A stretch of 5,876 bases of DNA, taken from Tateyamaria sp. Its GTDB lineage: Bacteria; Pseudomonadota; Alphaproteobacteria; Rhodobacterales; Rhodobacteraceae. How positions within the stretch are numbered: position 1 is the stretch's first letter; each line of letters opens with the position of its first letter. A program made the translations under genes and the position numbers. The notes under the pieces were generated by a model, which worked only from the letters and a program-made list of their open reading frames with translations, searched no databases and was not told where the DNA came from. Shown piece by piece: positions 1 through 5,876 of this stretch. The DNA lies in NCBI GenBank assembly GCA_018668195.1, contig JABITU010000114.1, positions 1 through 5,876 of the forward strand, in the 5' to 3' direction.

Positions 1-1143
1 ATCATTTCGGTCATTTGTCTGATGTTGGCGGCCCCGCTTTTAGCGCGTATGGCGTATAATTTTGCACCACCCGAATATTTCGCACTGACTGTCTTTGGCA
101 TCTCTATGCTCGCGACCATCGGCGACGGTACCCCACTTAAAAACATCATCGCAGGCGCACTTGGCGTGCTTTTGGCAACCGTTGGCAAAGACCTTTTGAC
201 GACGGTCGAGCGCTTCACTTTTGGATTTAACGAGCTGTCCGAGGGGATCGGCTTTGTACCCGTCATGATTGGCATTTTCGGTATTTCGGAACTTCTTGTG
301 CAGGCTGAACAATTGCAAGGGGAACGCAAGCTCATCGAGATGAAGGCAATCAAATTGCCTTCACGCGAAGACTACCGTCGGGTCTGGAAGACAATTCTAC
401 GTTCCTCTGGTATTGGCACGTTTATCGGCATTCTGCCTGCTGAAGGGGCCACCGTTGCGTCAATGATTGGCTATAATGAAGCCCGTCGCTGGTCGAAAAC
501 ACCTGAGGAATTTGGCAAGGGCGCAATCGAGGGCATTGCAGGTTCTGAGGCGGCTAACAATGCGGCCACCGGTGGTGCAATGGTTCCAACACTAGCACTT
601 GGTATTCCTGGCAGCCCGACCGCTGCGGTTATCTTGGCAGGCCTGATGATCCACGGGTTGCAGCCAGGACCCACCATGTTCACCGAACAGGCAGAGTTTG
701 CTTATGCTATCTTTTGGGCGATGCTGCTGGTGAATATCACTTTCATCTTTGTAGGCCTTTTTGGTGCGAAAATCTTTGCACGGGTCACATTTGTGCCAGT
801 GCAAATCCTTTGGCCGATCGTCTTCACCTTTTCCATCGTTGGAGCCTATGCGCTGGATCAATCGATGCTTGATGTTTACATCGCACTGGCGTCGGGCGTG
901 ATCGGCTATTTCATGCGGCGCTTTGGCTATTCGGTCGTGCCTCTGGCCATCGGGCTTATTCTGGGCGGCATGTTGGAGAAACGGCTAGGCCAGTCTTTGA
1001 TCATGCTGGATGATCAATGGTGGTTGATGTTTGCCCGACCGCTCAGTTTGCTGTTTTTTGTGCTCACAATCCTTGCATTGTTTGGGCCCTTTTTCTGGCG
1101 TCTGTTCACGCAGCGCGACTCAATTAATTCTACGGGAAAGTAA
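1..1143 (+). CDS. tctA: TctA-family large permease of a tripartite tricarboxylate transporter (5' truncated)
   Basis: This is the large membrane subunit of a TTT-type secondary transporter, which works in the inner membrane with a small TctB subunit and a periplasmic TctC binding protein to import carboxylates. The frame is open from base 1. The visible part is 380 residues against about 500 for the family, so roughly 120 N-terminal residues lie outside, along with any tctB and tctC. Family landmarks (residues counted from base 1) are a GTFIGILPAEG segment at 139-149, SEAANNAATGG at 182-192 and LGIPGSPTAAV around 200-210, followed by IHGLQPGP. Long hydrophobic stretches fit several membrane spans, and the tail is polar and basic. 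It ends three bases before the dehydratase gene, which suggests co-transcription and import of that enzyme's acid substrate. The substrate is inferred from neighbours. One oddity is PAEG where many homologues have PGAG. The family call is firm. Confidence 0.95.
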   Translation: MISVICLMLAAPLLARMAYNFAPPEYFALTVFGISMLATIGDGTPLKNIIAGALGVLLATVGKDLLTTVERFTFGFNELSEGIGFVPVMIGIFGISELLVQAEQLQGERKLIEMKAIKLPSREDYRRVWKTILRSSGIGTFIGILPAEGATVASMIGYNEARRWSKTPEEFGKGAIEGIAGSEAANNAATGGAMVPTLALGIPGSPTAAVILAGLMIHGLQPGPTMFTEQAEFAYAIFWAMLLVNITFIFVGLFGAKIFARVTFVPVQILWPIVFTFSIVGAYALDQSMLDVYIALASGVIGYFMRRFGYSVVPLAIGLILGGMLEKRLGQSLIMLDDQWWLMFARPLSLLFFVLTILALFGPFFWRLFTQRDSINSTGK

Positions 1144-1146
1144 GTT

Positions 1147-2322
1147 ATGACCAAGATCAAATCTGTTCGTGCGCGTGTCTGGAACTGGACAGGGCCAACC
1201 GTCCCACCATCGGGGAATTTTTGTACCAACGCATCTGATGTTTTGTGGATGAAGGGCGATGCGATGGCATCATTCCGATTTCATCAGTGGTTAACTGTTG
1301 AGATCGAAACCGAAGATGGCACCGTTGGTATTGGCAACGCAGCTCTCGCGCCGACTGTGGTGAAAAAGGCGATAGACGATTGGTACGCGCCGCTGGTGAT
1401 TGGCGAGGATCCGTTTGATTACGCATACATCTGGGAAAAGATGTATCGCCGAACCCATGCCTGGGGTCGTAAGGGCGTGGGCATGACAGCGATCTCGGCC
1501 ATTGACATCGCGATTTGGGATCTGATGGGGAAACTGGTGAATAAACCGGTCTTTAAGCTATTGGGCGGACGCACCAAAGAGAAGATCCCAGTCTACTATT
1601 CGAAGCTTTATGCCGATAGCATTCCCGCCATGCAGGCTGAAGCCGAAGAGGCGGCAAGCCATGGCTACACAGCTTTCAAATCCCGTTTTGGCTTTGGTCC
1701 AAAGGACGGCATGTCCGGCATGCGCGAGAACTTAAAGCGCGTCGAAGCCCTGCGCGAAGTGCTGGGCTATGACGTCGACCTTATGCTCGAAAGTTACATG
1801 GGCTGGAACCTCGACTACGCCAAACGGATGTTACCCAAACTGGCGAAATATGAACCCCGCTGGTTGGAAGAACCCGTGATCGCCGATGATGTCGAAGGCT
1901 ATCGAGAGCTCAATGCAATGGGCATTGTACCAATTTCTGGTGGAGAACATGAATTCAGCGTCATCGGATGTAACGATCTGATCCAGAAAAAGGCCGTCAG
2001 CGTCCTTCAATACGACACCAACCGCGTGGGTGGCATAACGGCCGCACAAAAGATTAACGCGATTGCCGAAGCCGCTCAAATCCCGGTCATTCCACATGCC
2101 GGTCAGATGCACAATTATCACCTGACCATGGCCAACACCAATTGCCCGATCAGTGAATATTTTCCTGTGTTCGATGTCGAAGTCGGTAACGAATTATTTT
2201 ACTATATTTTCGATGGGGATGCGGAGGCCGAAAACGGATATTTACAGTTGGATGACAGCATACCAGGCCTTGGGATCTCCATCACCGACAAGCACCTACA
2301 GCATTTTGAGATCACCGAATGA
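1147..2322 (+). CDS. Enolase-superfamily (mandelate racemase group) sugar-acid dehydratase, L-rhamnonate/L-lyxonate dehydratase-like
   Basis: This 391-residue protein has the usual full length of acid-sugar dehydratases, which use Mg2+ to remove water from an aldonate and give a 2-keto-3-deoxy acid in the cytoplasm. An N-terminal capping domain (about 1-130) precedes a TIM-like barrel. By comparison with L-rhamnonate dehydratase, the metal-ligand positions are E215 (in LMLESYMGW), E241 (WLEEP) and E267 (SGGEHE). The catalytic His-Asp pair is H317 (IPHAGQ) and D290 (QYDTNRVGG). K178-S-R180 occupies the second-strand KxK position. E215 is Glu where Asp is commoner. The [11 protein letters not shown] and HAGQMHNYH stretches resemble, from memory, the L-lyxonate dehydratase group, and the downstream lyase and KGSA dehydrogenase support a pentonate substrate. 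Rhamnonate, fuconate or arabonate cannot be excluded. The ATG at 1147 follows the permease stop by three bases, with a weak GGGA at 1134-1137. Fold and dehydratase class are firm; the substrate is inferred. Confidence 0.9.
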   Translation: MTKIKSVRARVWNWTGPTVPPSGNFCTNASDVLWMKGDAMASFRFHQWLTVEIETEDGTVGIGNAALAPTVVKKAIDDWYAPLVIGEDPFDYAYIWEKMYRRTHAWGRKGVGMTAISAIDIAIWDLMGKLVNKPVFKLLGGRTKEKIPVYYSKLYADSIPAMQAEAEEAASHGYTAFKSRFGFGPKDGMSGMRENLKRVEALREVLGYDVDLMLESYMGWNLDYAKRMLPKLAKYEPRWLEEPVIADDVEGYRELNAMGIVPISGGEHEFSVIGCNDLIQKKAVSVLQYDTNRVGGITAAQKINAIAEAAQIPVIPHAGQMHNYHLTMANTNCPISEYFPVFDVEVGNELFYYIFDGDAEAENGYLQLDDSIPGLGISITDKHLQHFEITE

Positions 2323-3230
2323 CCAGATATTCCGGCATATGGCCCGTGGCCCCTACACCCTTCAACGAAGATGGAACGATTGACGTGGAGGGCATGAAAC
2401 GTGTTCTTGATTGCCTGATTGATCAGGGCGCAGACGGTATTTGTGTGTTGGCCAATTTCTCTGAGCAATTCTTGATCTCTGATGCTGAACGCGAAGTGCT
2501 GGCGCGCCTAAGTGTCGAGCATGTCGCGGGCCGGGTGCCTGTGGTCGTGACCATCAGTCACTATGCCACACAAATCGCGGTAGAGCGCGCGCAGTTTGCC
2601 AAAGATTTAGGGGCTGACATCGTAATGATGATGCCGCCCTACCACGGTGCTCTGCTCAAAGGGACACCCGAGCAAAGTTTTGAGCAATTCGCCGCAGTAG
2701 GCGAGGTTGGTATTCCAATCATGGTTCAGGATGCACCCTTGTCAGGCGTGGAATTACCGGTACCACTTTTAGTGCGGATGGCGCGGGAAATCGAGGCCGT
2801 GAAGCTGTTCAAAATTGAATGCCCACGCGCGGCCAACAAAATACGCGCGCTGATCGAAGTAGGGGGTGCTTCAATAGAGGCGCCATTCGACGGGGAAGAG
2901 GCAATTACGCTTCTGGCTGATCTTGACGCTGGTGCAACCGGCTCAATGACCAGCGGCATGATCGTTGATCAGATAAAACCGGTGATTTTGAGCCATCTTG
3001 CAGGAGATATCGCAGGCGCAACCGAAGCTTACGGCCGCGTGGCGATGGCGATCAATCACGAAAACCGGCAATGTGGTTGGCAGTCATGTAAGGCGGCCAT
3101 GGTGGAAGGTGGTGTTATCAAATCAGAGTTCTGCCGCCACCCGATCCCGCCGCTACACCCGGCGATCCGATCACGACTTATCGACCTTCTGCGACCAATT
3201 GATCCGCTCGTGCTGAAATGGGGCCACTAG
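2319..3230 (+). CDS. DapA-superfamily (DHDPS/NAL) lyase, probable 2-keto-3-deoxy sugar acid dehydratase
   Basis: This 303-residue protein has the length and N-terminal pattern ([10 protein letters not shown], residues 6-15) of the class I aldolase superfamily that includes dihydrodipicolinate synthase. These are TIM barrels that bind a 2-keto acid through a lysine Schiff base. The likely Schiff-base lysine is K165 in LFKIE. The sequence departs from true DapA: the GTTGE substrate-binding motif reads ANFSEQ (45-50) and the YNxP segment reads VQDAPLSG (136-143), so the usual active-site tyrosine is absent. Lysine biosynthesis is therefore unlikely. Its position directly after an acid-sugar dehydratase, together with a KGSA dehydrogenase downstream, suggests it converts 2-keto-3-deoxy-pentonate to alpha-ketoglutaric semialdehyde, as known for L-arabonate and L-lyxonate routes. 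A retro-aldol reaction is the alternative. The ATG overlaps the upstream stop as ATGA, so translation is probably coupled, and only a poor ribosome site is visible. The family call is firm; the reaction is inferred. Confidence 0.87.
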   Translation: MTRYSGIWPVAPTPFNEDGTIDVEGMKRVLDCLIDQGADGICVLANFSEQFLISDAEREVLARLSVEHVAGRVPVVVTISHYATQIAVERAQFAKDLGADIVMMMPPYHGALLKGTPEQSFEQFAAVGEVGIPIMVQDAPLSGVELPVPLLVRMAREIEAVKLFKIECPRAANKIRALIEVGGASIEAPFDGEEAITLLADLDAGATGSMTSGMIVDQIKPVILSHLAGDIAGATEAYGRVAMAINHENRQCGWQSCKAAMVEGGVIKSEFCRHPIPPLHPAIRSRLIDLLRPIDPLVLKWGH

Positions 3231-3231
3231 A

Positions 3232-3945
3232 GTGAACGATACCAATTGGACATCCGAATTACGCGACTTTGCGGAACTCAAGCCACGAAAATCGTTGGCC
3301 GCTGATGCTGCGGACAATCTGCGCGAATTCATCCTATTGGGGAAACTGGCGCCTGGAATGCCAGTGCGCGAACGCGATTTGGCAGAGGCATTCGGTATCT
3401 CGCGCACTCCGCTTAAGGAAGCTTTACGCATCCTCGAAGCCGAAGGATTGATCGCTTATGGACCTACGCGCCGGCCCGTCGTTGCTGATCCGTCGTTAGA
3501 AGAGATCAACGACTGGTTGCGGGTGCAAGGTGCGTTAGAAGCCCTAGCCGGGGAATTGGCATGCGACGTAGCAAGTGACAAGGCAATCGCTGAAATCGAG
3601 CGCTTAAACAAAGCGATCAAAGGAGCGCGCGATTCCGAAGGCCAGCTTGAAGCTTTTCGCTGCGACATGGCCTTCCATGACGCCATCGTTGCGGCATCTG
3701 GTAATCGTTCGCTGTTTGAAACTCATGCCACGTACAATGCAAGGCTCTGGAGAGTGCGATTTTTATCGTCTCAACGTTTGGTTAGCCGGGACATTACGCG
3801 GCGTGAACACGAAGAAATCGTAGATGCTTTGAAAACACGTGATGCCGGGGCCGCCCGTCAATCCCTGAGCCAGCACTTGCACACTGCAGAAATCAATATT
3901 GCCGCAGCCCTCGCAGAAGCGGACACCGGAACGGAGGACATCTGA
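3232..3945 (+). CDS. GntR-family transcriptional regulator, FadR/FCD subfamily
   Basis: A 237-residue regulator, the usual size for the FCD branch of GntR proteins. A winged helix-turn-helix spans about residues 20-85, with the classic recognition stretch AEAFGISRTPLKEALRILEAEGL at 51-73. The all-helical FCD ligand domain runs from about 92 to 225. Its expected metal ligands are visible: D145 and H149 (DMAFHDAI), H193 (REHEEIVDAL) and H215 (QHLHTAE), so it should bind a metal and a small carboxylate. The GTG start is forced: an in-frame stop lies at 3214-3216 and no start codon lies between them. A GGGG at 3220-3223 is a weak ribosome site. It sits inside the operon, one base after the lyase gene. 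Regulators of this class usually repress adjacent catabolic genes and are relieved by the substrate or an intermediate, so autoregulation is likely. I could not identify its operator, which may lie upstream of the window. Confidence 0.93.
   Translation: MNDTNWTSELRDFAELKPRKSLAADAADNLREFILLGKLAPGMPVRERDLAEAFGISRTPLKEALRILEAEGLIAYGPTRRPVVADPSLEEINDWLRVQGALEALAGELACDVASDKAIAEIERLNKAIKGARDSEGQLEAFRCDMAFHDAIVAASGNRSLFETHATYNARLWRVRFLSSQRLVSRDITRREHEEIVDALKTRDAGAARQSLSQHLHTAEINIAAALAEADTGTEDI
3933..3938 (+). promoter_or_regulatory. Ribosome binding site of the PdxA-like gene
   Basis: GGAGGA lies six bases before the ATG at 3945, inside the last codons of the regulator gene. It is the strongest Shine-Dalgarno match at any junction here. 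It fixes the start of the PdxA-like protein, whose second residue onward matches the family N-terminus. The start overlaps the preceding stop as TGATG. Confidence 0.8.
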
Positions 3946-4949
3946 TGCGCCCCAGACTTGCAATTGTACCGGGTGATCCCTCTGGGATCGGACCAGAATT
4001 GGTTGCCAAGCTTTTGGTAGAGAAAGGCGTGCGCGAGGCTGCTGATATTGTGTTGGTTGGCGATAGACATTTATGGCAACGCGGGGCGGATCAGGCTGGT
4101 GGTTCGATTGAGCTCAATACCATCGCAGAGGATGAAATCGCCAATTTTGAAGGCCTCGCCCATCTCGACTTGCACACCATTAAGCCAGAGGATGTAGAGG
4201 TGGCGCAAGTGACTGTTGCAGGCGGAACGACATCTTTACGCTGCCTCGACAAGGCACTGGACTTAGCGCAGGCGGGCCTTGTTGACGGGCTCATGTTCGC
4301 GCCGTTCAATAAGGCGGCGATGACGTCAGCAGGTTTGAACGCGGAAGATGAACACCGGTACATGGCCCGCTATCTTGACTTCACTGAGTATCATTCGGAG
4401 ATAAATGTCTTAGATGATCTGATGACCACTCGGGTCACTAGCCATATCGGTCTAAAAGACGTCGCTGCCAATATTGACGGCCCTGCTATCGAGCGCGCTA
4501 TTGATCTGGCGCATGCGACACTGGCCCGTAGCGGGACCACGCGGCCACATGTGGCCGTTGCGGCGCTAAACCCGCATGCCGGTGATAATGGCAAATTCGG
4601 CCGCGAGGAAATCGACATTATCGAACCCGTGGTCAAGGCCTTCCAGTCGCGTCAGATGAACGTGACAGGGCCTTGGCCGTCTGACACTGTGTTTCTTAAA
4701 GCCAAACGCGGCGAGGTCGATGCAGTGGTCACTATGTATCACGATCAAGGCCAAATCGCGATCAAATTGATGGGATTTGAGCGTGGTGTGACCGTCGCGG
4801 GTGGCTTGCCGATCCCAATTGCAACGCCTGCGCATGGCACTGCCTTTGATATTGCAGGGCAAGGTATCGCAAACGTGGGCGCAACGCGGCAAGCCTTTGA
4901 TCTTTTAGTTCGGATGTCCCGGACCACCAGAAACGAAGACACGGCGTGA
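3945..4949 (+). CDS. pdxA: PdxA-family NAD-dependent dehydrogenase (4-hydroxythreonine-4-phosphate dehydrogenase paralogue)
   Basis: This 334-residue protein matches the length of PdxA, which oxidises and decarboxylates 4-phosphohydroxy-L-threonine in pyridoxal phosphate synthesis. The symbol is a family label only. Seen in the sequence: the N-terminal PGDPSGIGPE (9-18), APFNKAAM (119-126), and all three divalent-metal histidines, H167 (TSHIGL), H211 (LNPHAGD) and H266 (MYHDQGQ). The C-terminal TPAHGTAFDIAGQG (294-307) is also typical. The GHTE motif that contacts the phosphorylated substrate in E. coli PdxA is replaced by DEHRY (135-139). Together with the catabolic setting, this argues for a different substrate, perhaps an unphosphorylated hydroxy acid. 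Known catabolic paralogues include PdxA2 enzymes working with DUF1537 kinases on threonate or erythronate phosphates, and the terephthalate dihydrodiol dehydrogenase TphB. No DUF1537 kinase is visible here. The ATG overlaps the regulator stop by one base and has a good ribosome site. The fold is firm; the substrate is unknown. Confidence 0.9.
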   Translation: MRPRLAIVPGDPSGIGPELVAKLLVEKGVREAADIVLVGDRHLWQRGADQAGGSIELNTIAEDEIANFEGLAHLDLHTIKPEDVEVAQVTVAGGTTSLRCLDKALDLAQAGLVDGLMFAPFNKAAMTSAGLNAEDEHRYMARYLDFTEYHSEINVLDDLMTTRVTSHIGLKDVAANIDGPAIERAIDLAHATLARSGTTRPHVAVAALNPHAGDNGKFGREEIDIIEPVVKAFQSRQMNVTGPWPSDTVFLKAKRGEVDAVVTMYHDQGQIAIKLMGFERGVTVAGGLPIPIATPAHGTAFDIAGQGIANVGATRQAFDLLVRMSRTTRNEDTA

Positions 4950-4994
4950 CCCTTAAATGGCATACCGGGACCGATCAACTCCAACCTGCAGAAC

Positions 4995-4998
4995 AGGA
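4995..4998 (+). promoter_or_regulatory. Ribosome binding site of the aldehyde dehydrogenase gene
   Basis: AGGA lies eight bases before the ATG at 5007 and supports that start. It is in the 57-base spacer, the longest gap between genes in the window. I saw no clear hairpin or promoter in the rest of the spacer, so the aldehyde dehydrogenase probably belongs to the same transcript. Confidence 0.6.
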
Positions 4999-5006
4999 CG
5001 TATAAA

Positions 5007-5876
5007 ATGAGCTTTACACCCCACGGAAAACACTTGATCGCCGGTGAATGGATCAAGAGCGACCAAACTTTTTCGTCTGATCCCGCGCATGGCCCTGCAC
5101 ATAAATTTTCCATAGGAACACCAGAACTTGTCCGACAGGCCTGCGAAGCGTCCGAGGCAGCGTTTATGTCTTACGGTTACAGTTCCCGCGAAAGCCGTGC
5201 GGCTTTTCTAAACGCTATCGCGGATGAGATCGAAGCGCGCGCGGAGGCCATCACGGAGATCGGTACGCAAGAAAGCGGGTTACCAGAAGCAAGATTGCAA
5301 GGCGAACGCGGGCGGACGACAGGGCAATTGCGGCTATTTGCAGAACATATCCTTAAGGGCGACTATCTCGATCGCCGTCACGATCCGGCCTTGCCCGACC
5401 GTACACCTTTGCCGCGCCCGGATATGAAAATGATACAGCGTCCCATTGGACCTGTGGCAGTCTTTGGGGCGTCCAACTTCCCGCTGGCATTCTCAACCGC
5501 GGGCGGGGACACGGCAGCAGCGCTAGCGGGCGGGTGCCCGGTTGTAGTGAAGGGCCATTCGGCACATCCTGGCACAAGCGAGATCATCGCAGAAGCAATC
5601 CATGCTGCCATTCAAAAAACCGGCATGCATTCAGGGGTCTTTAGCCTTATTCAAGGGGGTAAACGCGATGTGGGCACTGCCCTAGTGCAGCACCCAGTGA
5701 TTCAGGCGGTTGGCTTCACGGGATCTTTGGTTGGCGGACGCGCGCTGTTTGATTTATGTGCTCAGCGCCCTGAGCCAATCCCGTTTTTTGGTGAGCTTGG
5801 GTCCGTCAACCCGATGTTTGTACTGCCCAAGGCTACTCAGGCGCGAGGCGCCGATATAGGAACAGGCTGGGCCGGC
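5007..5876 (+). CDS. Alpha-ketoglutaric semialdehyde dehydrogenase-type aldehyde dehydrogenase (3' truncated)
   Basis: An NAD(P)-dependent aldehyde dehydrogenase whose frame runs open to the right edge. There are 290 residues visible against about 500 for the family, so the catalytic cysteine and the C-terminal part lie outside. The segment ASNFPLAFSTAGGDTAAALA (155-174) is characteristic of the KGSA dehydrogenase (2,5-dioxovalerate dehydrogenase) subgroup. It contains N157, equivalent to the conserved oxyanion asparagine. K182 (VVVKGH) is the cofactor-binding lysine, GFTGSLVGG (236-244) is the nucleotide-binding turn, and E263 in FGELGSVNP is the general base. The expected reaction is alpha-ketoglutaric semialdehyde to alpha-ketoglutarate, the last step of non-phosphorylative pentose acid and glucarate breakdown, which fits the upstream dehydratase and lyase. 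The start at ATG 5007 is supported by AGGA at 4995-4998 and by the family-like opening HGKHLIAGEW. The subgroup call is strong from motif and context. The visible part is uninterrupted. Confidence 0.93.
   Translation, partial: MSFTPHGKHLIAGEWIKSDQTFSSDPAHGPAHKFSIGTPELVRQACEASEAAFMSYGYSSRESRAAFLNAIADEIEARAEAITEIGTQESGLPEARLQGERGRTTGQLRLFAEHILKGDYLDRRHDPALPDRTPLPRPDMKMIQRPIGPVAVFGASNFPLAFSTAGGDTAAALAGGCPVVVKGHSAHPGTSEIIAEAIHAAIQKTGMHSGVFSLIQGGKRDVGTALVQHPVIQAVGFTGSLVGGRALFDLCAQRPEPIPFFGELGSVNPMFVLPKATQARGADIGTGWAG

Noticed and set aside
55..60. TATAAT hexamer resembling a -10 box
   Set aside because: It sits within the conserved permease coding sequence with no matching -35 element and no gene start downstream that would need it.
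2153..2383. Plus-strand 76-codon frame across the dehydratase-lyase junction
   Set aside because: It is out of frame with two clearly conserved proteins that already cover the region.
2380..2385. TTGACG hexamer resembling a -35 box
   Set aside because: It is inside the lyase gene and no -10-like sequence follows at 16-18 bases.
2319..3230. Reading the lyase as biosynthetic dihydrodipicolinate synthase (dapA)
   Set aside because: It lacks the YNxP tyrosine and the GTTGE motif, and its neighbours are catabolic sugar-acid genes.
5001..5006. TATAAA directly before the aldehyde dehydrogenase start
   Set aside because: As a -10 box it would put transcription start inside the coding region, after the ribosome site. 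It is better seen as the A/T-rich gap between ribosome site and start codon.
4745..5113. Minus-strand 122-codon reading frame spanning the spacer between the PdxA-like and aldehyde dehydrogenase genes
   Set aside because: It lies mostly antisense to two well-supported genes, has no recognisable protein pattern and is explained as a shadow frame.
5353..5611. Overlapping minus-strand open frames in the last 500 bases
   Set aside because: They are antisense to the conserved KGSA dehydrogenase motifs and encode low-complexity Pro/Arg/Ala-rich sequence with no family likeness.

Overview
The window holds six protein-coding genes, all on the + strand and packed almost end to end. Together they look like a catabolic operon for a sugar acid, probably a pentonate. 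The moderate GC content, the pairing of a TctA-type transporter with sugar-acid enzymes, and the style of the protein sequences suggest an alphaproteobacterium, possibly a marine Rhodobacterales (Roseobacter-type) member. That assignment is inference: there is no rRNA or other marker gene here.

Layout: (1) 1-1143, the C-terminal three quarters of a TctA-type large permease of a tripartite tricarboxylate transporter, cut by the left edge. (2) 1147-2322, an enolase-superfamily acid-sugar dehydratase close to the L-rhamnonate/L-lyxonate dehydratase group. (3) 2319-3230, a DapA-superfamily lyase, probably a 2-keto-3-deoxy sugar acid dehydratase. (4) 3232-3945, a GntR/FCD transcription regulator. 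(5) 3945-4949, a PdxA-family NAD-dependent dehydrogenase with an altered substrate motif. (6) 5007-5876, the first 290 residues of an alpha-ketoglutaric semialdehyde dehydrogenase, cut by the right edge. Junctions are a 3-base gap, a 4-base ATGA overlap, a 1-base gap, a 1-base TGATG overlap and a 57-base gap. No non-coding stretch exceeds 60 bases, and I saw no RNA gene, mobile element, CRISPR array or convincing terminator.

Likely joint role: the transporter imports the acid, the enolase-type enzyme removes water to give a 2-keto-3-deoxy acid, the DapA-type enzyme removes a second water to give alpha-ketoglutaric semialdehyde, and the aldehyde dehydrogenase oxidises this to alpha-ketoglutarate for the TCA cycle. 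This is the non-phosphorylative (Weimberg-like) logic known for L-arabonate and L-lyxonate. The FCD regulator probably senses the acid or an intermediate. The PdxA-like enzyme has no place in that linear route and is the least explained part of the locus. I see no defence system or wholly new system here. The points of interest are residue-level departures in three enzymes and the unassigned role of the PdxA paralogue.
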